Assembly: GCA_963847615.1 (NCBI GenBank)
Contig: CAWKAN010000020.1
Coordinates: 434,001 to 498,000, forward strand
Length of the DNA: 64,000 bases
Direction of reading: 5' to 3'
Origin: Palsa-883 sp963847615
GTDB taxonomy: Bacteria > Pseudomonadota > Alphaproteobacteria > Acetobacterales > Acetobacteraceae
Each line of letters begins with the position of its first letter. Within the stretch, counting starts at the first letter, position 1. Below, one piece after another: positions 35,998 through 43,878 of this stretch. Position numbers and translations under genes: made by a program. The notes beneath the pieces are model-generated. The model had not been told where the DNA came from, ran no database searches, and saw nothing but the letters and a program-made list of their open reading frames with translations.

Positions 35998-36523
35998 CGG
36001 GCTCCGGGCGGCTGGGCGCGGTTGTGCATATGGGGTTGTGGGGGGTGGCGACGCGAGTCACCAAGTGGATTTTGCAACTAAATCTTGGCACGGCCCGGGC
36101 GGGATGTCGCAGGATGGATCAGGTCGCGCAACATGGCCCGACCGTCACGGCGAGGCCGGGTCCCACTTGCAGGCCGGCAGCCAGGTTTGCCCCGCCACGC
36201 CAGCGCCGCCGCGCCGGGTTGCGGGGACCCGCCGGTCGGTTCGGTCACCCAGGTCGCCGCGGGCAACGCGGGGCCGCAGGATTTGCAGCGCGGCGTGCGC
36301 CGCCGGCCGACGCGGGGCCGCACGACCGTAGCGGAACAATTCCGCCCGCCGGAAAGCCCGGCGGCCCCCTCCGGCGCGACCCACCCCGTCGCCCAGGCCC
36401 ACAGGGCAAGGCGACGCCGCCCGCCTTCGCGTCTATGAAGACGCCGGCCCACCCCGCATGCCCACCCCGCCGCCCCGTCGGCCCGCCGCCCATCCTGCTT
36501 TGCCCCCGACCCAGGAGGTGCCC
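35998..36523. other. Divergent intergenic region between ptsI and the glutamine-synthetase-like gene
   Basis: 526 bp with no convincing gene; the open frames are Arg/Pro/Ala-rich shadows. It must hold promoters in both directions. A weak sigma-54-like site is noted separately. Confidence 0.5.
36085..36100 (+). promoter_or_regulatory. Weak sigma-54-like site
   Basis: TTGGCACGGCCCGGGC has a perfect -24 block and a GC 10 bases after GG, but lacks the TT before the -12 GC. It is about 420 bp before the glutamine-synthetase-like start, a long leader. In this GC-rich DNA it could be chance. Confidence 0.22.
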
Positions 36524-37799
36524 ATGCTGCGCGAGGAACTCATTTTCGTCGGCACCTGCGACATCGCCGGCCACGTCCGCGGCAAGGGCTTCCCGGCCCA
36601 GGAGCTGCACGCCCGCCGCCGCAAGGGCGTCGGCTGGACCCACTCCAACCTGATGCAATCCGCCTTCGGACCGATCTTCGACACCCCGTTCGGCACCGCC
36701 GGCGACCTGATGATCGTGCCCGACCCGGCCACCGAGGTGCGGGTCGATTTCGCCGACGGCACGGTGCCGGAACACTTCTTCCTCGGCGACATCCGCACCA
36801 CCGACGGCGCGGCCTGGGAATGCTGCCCGCGCGAGTTCCTGCGCCGCGCGCTGGCCGCGCTGGAGGCGGCGTGCCGGGCTGCGGCTGCTCGCCGCGTTCG
36901 AGCAGGAATTCCTCTACACCGGCATCGAGGCTCGCCCGGCGCACGCCTACAGCCTGGGCGCCTGGCGCCGCCAGGGCGGCTTCGGCGCGGCCTTCGTCGC
37001 CGCGCTGCGGGCCGCCGGCGTGGTGCCGGACTCGTTCCTGGCGGAATACGGCGACCGCCAGTTCGAGGTCACCGTGGCGCCGGCCGCCGCGCTGACCGCC
37101 GCCGACCACGCCGTGATCACCCGCGAGATGGCGCGCGCCACCGCGCACCGGCTGGGTCAGCGGGTGATCTTCTCGCCGAAGCCCAGCGCCGAGGGCGTCG
37201 GCAACGGCGTGCACATCCACCTGAGCCTGCACGACGCCGCCGGCACGCCGGTCACCTACGCCGCCGCAGGGCGGATGGGCCTGAGCCCCCTGGCGCAGCA
37301 GTTCTGCGCCGGCATCCTGCACCACCTGCCGGCGATCGCCGCGATCACCGCGCCCTCGCCGGTGTCGTATCTGCGGCTGACGCCGAACCGCTGGGCGCCG
37401 ACCGCGGTGGACATCGTGCAGCAGGACCGCGGCGCGTCGTTGCGGGTCTGCCCGGTGTTCGCCGCCGCCGGGCCGGCCGAGATCGCGCGCCAGTACAACG
37501 TCGAATTCCGCACCGCGGACGCCGCCGCCAGCCCCTACATGGCGCTCGGCGCGGTGGTGTTCGCCGGCGCCGATGGCATCGCGCGCGGGATGGCGTTGCC
37601 GGCGGAGGGCGCCGCCCGCCCGCCGTTGCCGCGCGCGCTGGGCGAGGCGCTCGACACCATGCAAGCCAGCCCGGCGGTGCGCGCCTGGTTCGGCCCGACT
37701 TTTCTGGACGCCTACCTGCGCCACAAGCGGGCGGAGCTGGCGACGCTGACCGATCTCGACCCCGAGGAGCTGTGTGACCGCTACGCGGAGGTCTACTGA
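36524..37799 (+). pseudogene. Glutamine synthetase family protein (GlnA-like ligase), one frameshift
   Basis: It starts MLREELIFVGTCDIAGHVRG with AGGAGGTG upstream. The first part keeps GKGFPAQELH and a beta-grasp segment. A break near 36872 (one extra T) interrupts LEAA/GLRLLAAFEQEFLY, the metal-site Glu. The second part has GNGVHIHLSL, the metal-site His, then LTPNRWAPTAVDI and YNVEFRTADAAASPYMAL. The total of about 424 residues is closest to the PuuA / formylglutamate-like GS branch rather than GSI-beta. It likely ligates an amine to glutamate. The Tyr adenylylation loop of glnA is absent. Confidence 0.8.
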
Positions 37800-37935
37800 G
37801 CGGGTGGGATGAGCCGTGGGGACCGAGGCTGCGTCCGCTTTGGTCGCCGTCGCCAGACCGACGGCGCGAGATTGCGGCTGGCCGGCAGAATATCCATACT
37901 GTCTATTATAGGTAGCCGGTTGGAGCACCAAACGC

Positions 37936-38217
37936 ATGCGTGTGACATCGCTGGAACTGCACCAGAAGCTTGGTCAAACTCTCGACGCGGCTCGCCTTGA
38001 GCCGGTCACGGTGACCAGGCACGACCGCGATCATGTCGTCATCCTCTCGGCCGAGGCCTACGCGTCCCTGCGCCAGGCCGCCCGCAAGGCGCGGTTGACT
38101 GGCAGCCTGACAACGAAGGAGCGGCAATTGGCCGCCGCCGCCACCGTCCCCTCGGGCCGCGGGAGAAAGCGCTATCTGAAGCAACTGGCGGCCGCGGTTG
38201 CAGCCAAGAGCGCATGA
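37936..38217 (+). CDS. Phd/YefM-type antitoxin
   Basis: 93 residues: MRVTSLELHQKLGQTLDAAR then VTVTRHDRDHVVILSAEAYASLRQAARKA. This is the Phd/YefM fold that binds DNA with its N-terminal half; the strand pair VTRHDRDHVVIL is typical. The Lys/Arg/Ala-rich C-terminus would bind the toxin. It is followed 11 bp later by a small protein of toxin size on the same strand. Such antitoxins usually repress their own operon. Confidence 0.8.
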   Translation: MRVTSLELHQKLGQTLDAARLEPVTVTRHDRDHVVILSAEAYASLRQAARKARLTGSLTTKERQLAAAATVPSGRGRKRYLKQLAAAVAAKSA

Positions 38218-38228
38218 CCGTTTGATCC

Positions 38229-38669
38229 TTGAGCCTGCCCGCGCCACTGCCTGGCCTCGTTCTACGCTACCGCTATCTGTGGGCCGATGACGCCGCTTCA
38301 GGCGTTGAGGAAGGCGACAAGGAGCGTCCCGCCGCCGTGGTCATGGCGGTCCATCGGCCCGGCACGAACGCGGCGCGTGTCTTTGTGCTGCCGATCACGC
38401 ACGCGGCACCGGCGCGGGGCACCGAAGCGATGGAGATTCCTGCCCCGGTTTGCCGCTCGGCCGGTCTCGATGCGGGACGCTCGTGGGTGATCCTGTCCGA
38501 GTTCAACGCGTTCGTGTGGCCGGGGTTCGATCTTGCCCATGTGCCGGGCCGGACCCCGCGTACCGTGGCCTATGGGTTTCTGACGCCGGGCTTCTTCGCG
38601 CGGTTGCGCGACCGCTGGCTGGCCCTTGATGCCGCCAGCAGGTCGCGGCGTGTGCCACGCGACACCTAG
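38229..38669 (+). CDS. Candidate toxin partner, PemK/MazF-like small protein
   Basis: 146 residues. LPGLVLRYRYLWADDAASG then KERPAAVVMAVHRPG and VFVLPITHAAP resemble the SH3-like barrel of PemK/MazF growth inhibitors, in which a GDI/W-Y start is followed by RPAVVV and a strand ending in PITS. IPAPVCRSAGLDAGRSWVILSEFN would be the next strands. The start is a TTG at 38229, because the overlapping ATG at 38214 meets a stop after three codons. The assignment rests on pattern and on the upstream Phd-type gene, so it is moderate. Confidence 0.55.
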   Translation: MSLPAPLPGLVLRYRYLWADDAASGVEEGDKERPAAVVMAVHRPGTNAARVFVLPITHAAPARGTEAMEIPAPVCRSAGLDAGRSWVILSEFNAFVWPGFDLAHVPGRTPRTVAYGFLTPGFFARLRDRWLALDAASRSRRVPRDT

Positions 38670-39037
38670 GACGCACGGCGTGGGGGTCAGCGCCATGTCA
38701 GGTGGCTGGCATGATGCAAGCGTAGCGACGTGATGACGTTACGCGGCCGCGCGGCGGCGCAGCGCGCCCGTATGCTGCCGAGGCGAGGGAAAGCGCCGCG
38801 CCTAGACCTCGCCACGAGATCACCAAACGGTCCTGCCATGTTGTTCCAGGTTCGCCGGATTGGCCGCAGCATCGGAGCGGCGGTTCAGACATGGGGTCTG
38901 AGCGACCGCATGGCTCCATCGGCTGTCAGCGAAAACAGATGGTTCTGGATGCGGTCGGCGTGACCGTGGAACCCACGGTGGAAAGCCAGCTTTCAACGAC
39001 GGTTGGCGAGGGGGATTTGTGAACAGATGCAGATGGT
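38670..39037. other. Intergenic region without recognised gene
   Basis: Only short frames occur, with no family resemblance and no ribosome sites. Base composition falls toward the right side, where the inverted-repeat-bracketed HNH module begins. Confidence 0.5.
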
Positions 39038-39118
39038 CGCCATCGGGAGAGCGTGGGTGACTTCCCTGACCACCCTGACCGCAGGCATGGTGGGGGTGGT
39101 CGGTCGGTATCCATGGGT
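39038..39118 (+). repeat. Left 81-bp inverted repeat of the HNH module
   Basis: It reads from CGCCATCGGGAGAGCGTGGG to GGTATCCATGGGT. Its reverse complement is at 40258-40338 with 78 of 81 positions identical. It ends 13 bp after the HNH gene's stop codon. Confidence 0.93.
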
Positions 39119-39130
39119 AATCATCTCTCG

Positions 39131-40036
39131 TTACATCTTGACGTGGCAAAACACTTTACTCCGGTGCCACTTGATCGCTTTCGGTGAAGGATGGTGCGAG
39201 ATGACCTTCGGAAGTCGCATCACAGTCTGATGGTGTTTCCGATATTCCTCAGAGGTAATTTCTGGTGCCACGATGATCCGGAAGTCGTCATCAAGGGTCC
39301 ACAGCCCTAAATCAAAAAGCGTATGCCAGTCAGCCCGCAGCAGTATACCATTCTGTAACACATTGGTTTCTGACCCATTGTAAGGATAAATATGCGCAGC
39401 TTCCAGAACAGCGCCAACGTCAGTTCCAGTTACCGCACATTTCAGATCGTAGGCATCCATCAACATCTGGCGAAAGTCAGATCGCCCCCTTCGCATCACA
39501 ATCGCACGAAGGATGGCCTCACGGGCAGTTTTCACCGCGTCAGGGTCAAACGCCCCATCTTTCGTAAGTTGTGCTTCGATGGCGGATAGGCCACCTGCAA
39601 TGACGCTAAAAAATGATGACTCGATTTGGGGTAGCGACCCTTCCGAATAATCCTTTGGGTTCTGCGTTGCACGGAAATTTGGAGGTAATTGGGGATATTC
39701 TCGGGGGTCAAGAATCTCAACCTCATCACACACCAAGCAATTGAGGGTATCACCGGCGAGGCCCAAAACATCAACTACTTTGCGTCTTAGCTCATCGTAA
39801 GAGGTGACTCCGTTGGCAACACCAAAATGTTCCCACGCTTCGCGTATCGACATCTCCAATTGCCTTCGGAACACTGCTCTTCCGACGACAGATCGGCTAC
39901 CGCGAGGCCAGAAGTAGAGATGCGAACCTTTGGGTAAACGTACCTGTCGCCTGTCCTTGCGCCAGAAATTGATGTTGTCATGAAGGTTATGCCTGCGTAG
40001 AACCTCAATCCAGTCTGGATCTGTACCTAAGAACAC
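39131..40036 (-). CDS. HNH endonuclease family protein
   Basis: 301 residues. The C-terminal third has CAVTGTDVGAVLEAAHIYPY, then NVLQNGILLRADWHTLFDLGL, the HNH_2 signature in which AAH, N and DxH form the metal site. The N-terminal two thirds has no domain that I recognise, though it contains a Cys pair (NCLVCDEVEIL). Base composition is clearly lower in GC than in the neighbouring genes and codon use differs, indicating transfer. The start is a GTG at 40036; the frame stays open about 60 bases upstream without an ATG, so the true N-terminus may be longer. It is bracketed by 81-bp inverted repeats. A restriction or defence role is likely but unproven. Confidence 0.75.
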   Translation of the reverse strand: MFLGTDPDWIEVLRRHNLHDNINFWRKDRRQVRLPKGSHLYFWPRGSRSVVGRAVFRRQLEMSIREAWEHFGVANGVTSYDELRRKVVDVLGLAGDTLNCLVCDEVEILDPREYPQLPPNFRATQNPKDYSEGSLPQIESSFFSVIAGGLSAIEAQLTKDGAFDPDAVKTAREAILRAIVMRRGRSDFRQMLMDAYDLKCAVTGTDVGAVLEAAHIYPYNGSETNVLQNGILLRADWHTLFDLGLWTLDDDFRIIVAPEITSEEYRKHHQTVMRLPKVISHHPSPKAIKWHRSKVFCHVKM

Positions 40037-40257
40037 GAAACTTGGGAGACCTCCGCTCGATGTTCTTTGGCTTTTGGAGTGCCGTGGGAGGTAATGCCAT
40101 CAGTTCTGTCCTTTGCCGATCCATATTTCCGTTGGAACCGGGAGCTTTTATTGCTGGCTCGAAAATTCCCTCGACGGTCATAGCCGCTCCCGGCTGCACC
40201 GTGCCCACCGTGTAGCATTTTCCATTTCATCGTTACAATATCCTGTGGGCGAGAACC

Positions 40258-40338
40258 ACCCATGGATACCGACCGACCACCCCCACCATGCCTGCGGTCA
40301 GGGTGGTCAGGGTGGTCGCCCACGCTCTCCCGATGGCG
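40258..40338 (-). repeat. Right 81-bp inverted repeat of the HNH module
   Basis: It is the inverted partner of 39038-39118 and differs from it at three positions. It lies about 220 bp upstream of the HNH start and 85 bp before the repeat-containing gene at 40424. Confidence 0.93.
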
Positions 40339-40423
40339 CACATATTCCTAGCTCCTTTGACAATATTCCTCAACCCTGGGTATAATACGCTGCTGCCTCT
40401 GCAACCACCCAGGGACAACCGCC

Positions 40424-41332
40424 ATGACCCCCCACCCCGCCGCCGCCGCGCACCTCACCCTCGATCCGGCCACCACCGACGAAACCCTCGCCACCATTTT
40501 CGCCGCCCAGCGCCCCGACCCCGACCGCACCCCGGCGCAGCGTCAGTCCCAGCACGCGGCCGCCGTCGCGCTGATCGCGGCACTCCGCCCGCGCGACCCG
40601 ATCGAGGCGGCCTACGCCACCCGTGCCGCCGCCGCGCATTACGGCGCGATGGAGTGCTTCCGCCGCGCCATGTTCCCCGACCTCCCGGACAACCTGGCCA
40701 TCCGCTGGCACGGCAAGGCCGTGGCCCTCTCGCGCCTGAACACCGAGATGGTCCGCACGCTGCGGGAGTGCCAGGCGGCGACCCCGCACGTGCAACCGCA
40801 GCCGGTGGCGCGGCCGGCCGTGCCCCGGCCGCTGGCCCCGCCCGAGGCGGCCCGACCCGCCGCTGCCCCGCCGGCAAGCCCCGCCGGCAGGCAAGACCCC
40901 ATGCCCAGTGAGCGGCCGTCGCCCGCGCCGGCCGCTTCCGCCGTCACGCCCCGGCCGGCCAAGCCCTCGCCGCCCATCGCAGCCGAGGCGGATCAACCCG
41001 CCGCTGCCGTCGCCGCGACGCCGGTTGGCAGGCAAGCATGCCCCCGGGCACTTGACCCGGGGGACCCCATGCCCAGTGAGCGCCCGCTGCCGGTGCCGGC
41101 CGCCGCCACCGTCAAGGCCCAGCTCGCCGCCGCCCTCGCGGCGAAACCGGCCGGCAGGCAAGACCCCATGTCCAGTGAGCGCCCCTCCTTCACCCCGTCC
41201 GCCTGCATCCTCTCGACCCAGCCCGCCGCCACGTCCTTGCTGTCCGCCCCGCCGCCCCGCCAAGGCTTGCGTGCCGAGCTGCTCGGTTCCACCAGCCAGG
41301 CTGCCTTCATGCTCGCCGCGGCGGCGGCGTAG
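40424..41332 (+). CDS. Hypothetical protein with three GRQDPMPSERP repeats
   Basis: 302 residues. Residues 1-125 look folded: DETLATIFAAQRPDPDRTPA, AAYATRAAAAHYGAMECFRR and LNTEMVRTLRECQA. The remainder is Pro/Ala-rich and contains three copies of a repeat centred on GRQDPMPSERP, encoded by near-identical DNA. In the second copy nine residues (ACPRALDPG) are inserted in frame by a 27-bp hairpin. No family is recognised. It lies just outside the right inverted repeat of the HNH module and is followed by a nest of palindromes. The N-terminal half is likely real protein; the tail may be expanding repeat DNA. Confidence 0.6.
   Translation: MTPHPAAAAHLTLDPATTDETLATIFAAQRPDPDRTPAQRQSQHAAAVALIAALRPRDPIEAAYATRAAAAHYGAMECFRRAMFPDLPDNLAIRWHGKAVALSRLNTEMVRTLRECQAATPHVQPQPVARPAVPRPLAPPEAARPAAAPPASPAGRQDPMPSERPSPAPAASAVTPRPAKPSPPIAAEADQPAAAVAATPVGRQACPRALDPGDPMPSERPLPVPAAATVKAQLAAALAAKPAGRQDPMSSERPSFTPSACILSTQPAATSLLSAPPPRQGLRAELLGSTSQAAFMLAAAAA
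41036..41062 (+). repeat. 27-bp hairpin insertion inside a coding repeat
   Basis: Compared with the first and third GRQDPMPSERP repeats, exactly 27 bases are added. They form a stem CCCCCGGG / CCCGGGGG around CACTTGA. A homologous 27-bp hairpin is inserted in four units of the array at 52252-53136. Confidence 0.85.
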
Positions 41333-41430
41333 GCAAGACCCCTTGCACCAATTCGCCGGCAACACGGCACAGCACACCAACCGCTGCCGCGACGAAAACA
41401 CCCCAGGCGGAGTCTGGCCCCGGCCGCTGG

Positions 41431-41773
41431 GGCCTACGGGATTCGCCTATCGTTGCCCGCGGCGGTCGGCGCGCTCCGGTGATGCGACCTGGGCGCTGGC
41501 TGCATCGCAGGCAAGTAAGGATTCCAACACGGAGGAAGCGCGGAGGGCCACGGAGGGCCACGGAGAAGCAAGAAATTTGGGCGCTGCGCGCTGTCGTCGG
41601 TTCCGGCACCGCACGCAGCGCATCAATGCCTTCTCCGTGGCCTTCGTGGTCCTCCGCGCTTCCTCCGTGTTACAATTCTTGCTGACTTGCTTGCCTGCGG
41701 ACGCTGCGAACCCGCCCAGGGCCGACCGGTCGGTCAACAATCGCGGGCAGGGGGCGGGTGAATCCCGTAGGGC
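41431..41773. repeat. Nested palindromic element H with ACGGAG inner arms
   Basis: The outer arms match element G at 8734-9131 (for example GTGATGCGACCTGGG on the left and TTCTTGCTGACTTGCTTGCC on the right). The inner arms 41526-41568 and 41630-41671 are inverted repeats of CGGAG units spaced 11, 10 and 10 bp, with a few mismatches. The loop has no gene. Confidence 0.88.
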
Positions 41774-41862
41774 CGCTGGGGCCGGGGGTGAGGCACGTCG
41801 CGCCATGGCCCGCTGTCGTGCCACGCCGTGCCTCTCCTGGGCGGCACGGTGCGGTTCGCGGC

Positions 41863-42056
41863 AAAGCAAGAAAATTCAACGCAAATGAACGCAGCTGGGC
41901 GTGAGTCCGGCATGTTCCTGCACGGCAGAGATCGCACGACCGTGTCCGAGGAGCCGCACCGATACGGTTGCCCCTATTCTATCTGCGTGCATCCGCGTGC
42001 ATCTGCTTACATCTGCGTTGAACCTTTCTTGCTTGCTTCGTCGCGCGCCGCACTCC
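41863..42056. repeat. Palindromic element of ATCTGCG units
   Basis: The left arm starts GCAAAGCAAGAAAATTCAAC and the right arm ends GTTGAACCTTTCTTGCTTGC; these are inverted with a few mismatches. The right side carries ATCTGCG-type units at exact 10-bp steps. The left copy is partly degraded. No gene is seen within it, and none from 42057 to 42277. Confidence 0.75.
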
Positions 42057-42277
42057 GCCGCAAGGGGACCCGGTCGCTGCGCGCGAGGCAGAACCCCATG
42101 CACCTGTACCGCAGCCCGACATCCCATCGCCGCCCCTGGCCAGGGCAATCGCATTCGCTCTTATTGCGAACCCGGTTGATTGAAACCGAACTCAGCCCGG
42201 CGAAGCGTGGCCGCTGCCGGTACGGTGCGTTGCCAAGGCCAGACCCGCAGTGCCGGTGCGTTAACGTTTCGGTGATA

Positions 42278-42792
42278 TTCAGCACGGAGAAAGCGCGGAG
42301 AGCACGGTGTTCACGGAGCAAGCGTTATGCTCTGGCGGAGCCATTGACCGATCGGGTGATCGGGTTGGCGATCGAGGTGCACCGCCATACTGGCCCCGGC
42401 CTGTTGGAATCCGTCTACGAGCAATGCCTGTGCCGCGAGTTGGGCGAGGCGGGCCTTGGCTTCGCGCGGCAGGTGGCAATTCCCATCGTCTATAAGGGCG
42501 CGCCGGTCGGCGCCGGCTTCAAGGCGGATATCGTCGTCGCACACGAGCTTATCCTGGAGATCAAAGCCGTCGCCACCATCCTCCCAATCCATGAGGTGCA
42601 ACTCCGTACAGGACCAAGGTGGCCGGGCTTGACCCGGCCATCCGCATGAGCGGCATCCACGTCGGCCTGCTGGTGAACGTCAACGTGCCACGTCTGGTGG
42701 ACGGCCTCCGTCGCTACGTGGTGTAGCCCCCGCCAACACGGACCGCTCTTTCTCCGTGATCACCGTGTTCTCCGCACTTCCTCCGTGCTGAA
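42278..42792. mobile_element. GxxExxY module bracketed by ACGGAG inverted repeats
   Basis: The left repeat 42278-42324 and the inverted right repeat 42744-42792 both begin TTCAGCACGGAG and differ at a handful of positions. They are of the same family as the inner arms of element H. Between them lies one gene encoding a GxxExxY-type protein. No transposase is present and no target duplication is obvious. Whether it moves is an inference. Confidence 0.6.
42332..42726 (+). pseudogene. GxxExxY protein (PDDEXK-like), interrupted by a small palindrome
   Basis: The N-terminal part reads LTDRVIGLAIEVHRHTGPGLLESVYEQCL, here GPGLLESVYE being the GxxExxY motif. It continues with KADIVVAHELILEIKAVATI, where the D...ExK pattern resembles a PDDEXK nuclease core. 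After EVQLRT the frame is displaced by about 32 bases containing GGCCGGGC-TTGA-CCCGGCC. It resumes as MSGIHVGLLVNVNVPRLVDG and RRYVV, the usual end. No ATG is available in frame, so TTG at 42344 or CTG at 42332 is assumed. The family is of unknown function. Confidence 0.72.
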
Positions 42793-43055
42793 AAACGCAG
42801 CCGCGGGCCATCCCGGGCCGTGGCGTGTGGCTGTCAGGCCGGCCGGAAATCCCGGCGCCATGACCAAGGGGTTCGCCAGTTTGGCGAACGTATCAACAAA
42901 TTTCGCAATAAGACCAGGTCCCGAAAGGACCAACTCTTCGATGGCGTGACTGGTGGAGGCCGGCGATCCAGGACTTTTCTGTTGCCAGCAAGGAAGTCGT
43001 GGATGGCCGGCCTTCGCCGGCCATGACGGGTGAAGTGGCCGCCGACCGGGGGAGG

Positions 43056-43694
43056 TCAATCCATTGGACGGTTGATATGCGTCGCCGCCACCAGCCGCAG
43101 CACCGCCTCCGTGTCCAGCATGCGGCAATAGCCCCGAAAACAGTCCAGCGCCGCCGCGTGCCGCGCCTCGCTTTCCGCCATGCAGGCGTCGTGCACGCAG
43201 CTCATGTAGTAGCCGCGGTCGGCCCCGTCCTTCACCGCGTGGTCGATGCACTGGTCGGTCAGGAAACCCACCACGAACACGTCCTCGATGCCGATGTTGC
43301 GCAGCAGGTAGTCGAGCGTCGTCGAGTTGAACACCGAGGACGACGTCTTCGCCAGCAGGATCTCGTCGCCCACCGGCGCCACCGCGGCCAGCGGCTGCGC
43401 CTCCCACGATCCCTTGGCGTAGCGGAAGCCGGACAGCTTGTAGTCCAGGCTGCGGTCGCGCCCGTCGGCGGTGAGGGTCTCGATCACGGTGTGGATCACC
43501 TCCAGCCGCGCGGCACGCCAGGCGGCCAGCAGGCGGACGATGTTGGGGATCACCCGCGTCGTGGCGGCGGTGTGGAACTCCGGCTGACCTTCGGCCTGGG
43601 TCGGGTTGCAGGTGCCGTTCTGCACGTCGATCACCAGCAGGGCGGCGCGCCCCCGAACGATCGCACGGTCCCGCGTCAACCCCGCCTGTGCCAT
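43056..43694 (-). CDS. Cysteine hydrolase (isochorismatase family)
   Basis: 212 residues. The triad is visible: Asp in LLVIDVQNGTCNP, Lys in ILLAKTSSSVFNST and the nucleophile Cys in VVGFLTDQCIDHAVKDGADRGY. Family members include isochorismatase, nicotinamidase and several amide hydrolases; the substrate is not clear. The TSSSVFNSTTLDYLL stretch is shared with the N-carbamoylsarcosine and biuret hydrolase branch. The ATG at 43694 is used in preference to the adjoining TTG. About 260 bp separate it from the GxxExxY module, and its GC is that of the core genome. Confidence 0.88.
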   Translation of the reverse strand: MAQAGLTRDRAIVRGRAALLVIDVQNGTCNPTQAEGQPEFHTAATTRVIPNIVRLLAAWRAARLEVIHTVIETLTADGRDRSLDYKLSGFRYAKGSWEAQPLAAVAPVGDEILLAKTSSSVFNSTTLDYLLRNIGIEDVFVVGFLTDQCIDHAVKDGADRGYYMSCVHDACMAESEARHAAALDCFRGYCRMLDTEAVLRLVAATHINRPMD

Positions 43695-43878
43695 CAAGCC
43701 ACCCTCCCGTCGCGCCGCCTATCGCGTCATCCTATCGCGTCGCCCTGGCGCGTCGTCATGCCGCGACCCAGTCGTCGCCGGGCACCACCGGCGCTGCACC
43801 CGCGCCCCGCCGCCCCATGCAAGCGGGTCCACCCTATCATCTCCGGGTCTGCCAGCCTGACCGATCGGCCGGTGTCGG

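Noticed and set aside
36085..36438. 117-codon frame between ptsI and the GS-like gene
   Set aside because: Arg/Pro/Gly-rich, no ribosome site, and similar-looking frames exist on the other strand.
39038..40338. HNH module as a classical insertion sequence
   Set aside because: No transposase or DDE/Y1 motif is encoded and no target duplication is visible, so it is reported as an inverted-repeat-bracketed nuclease gene only.
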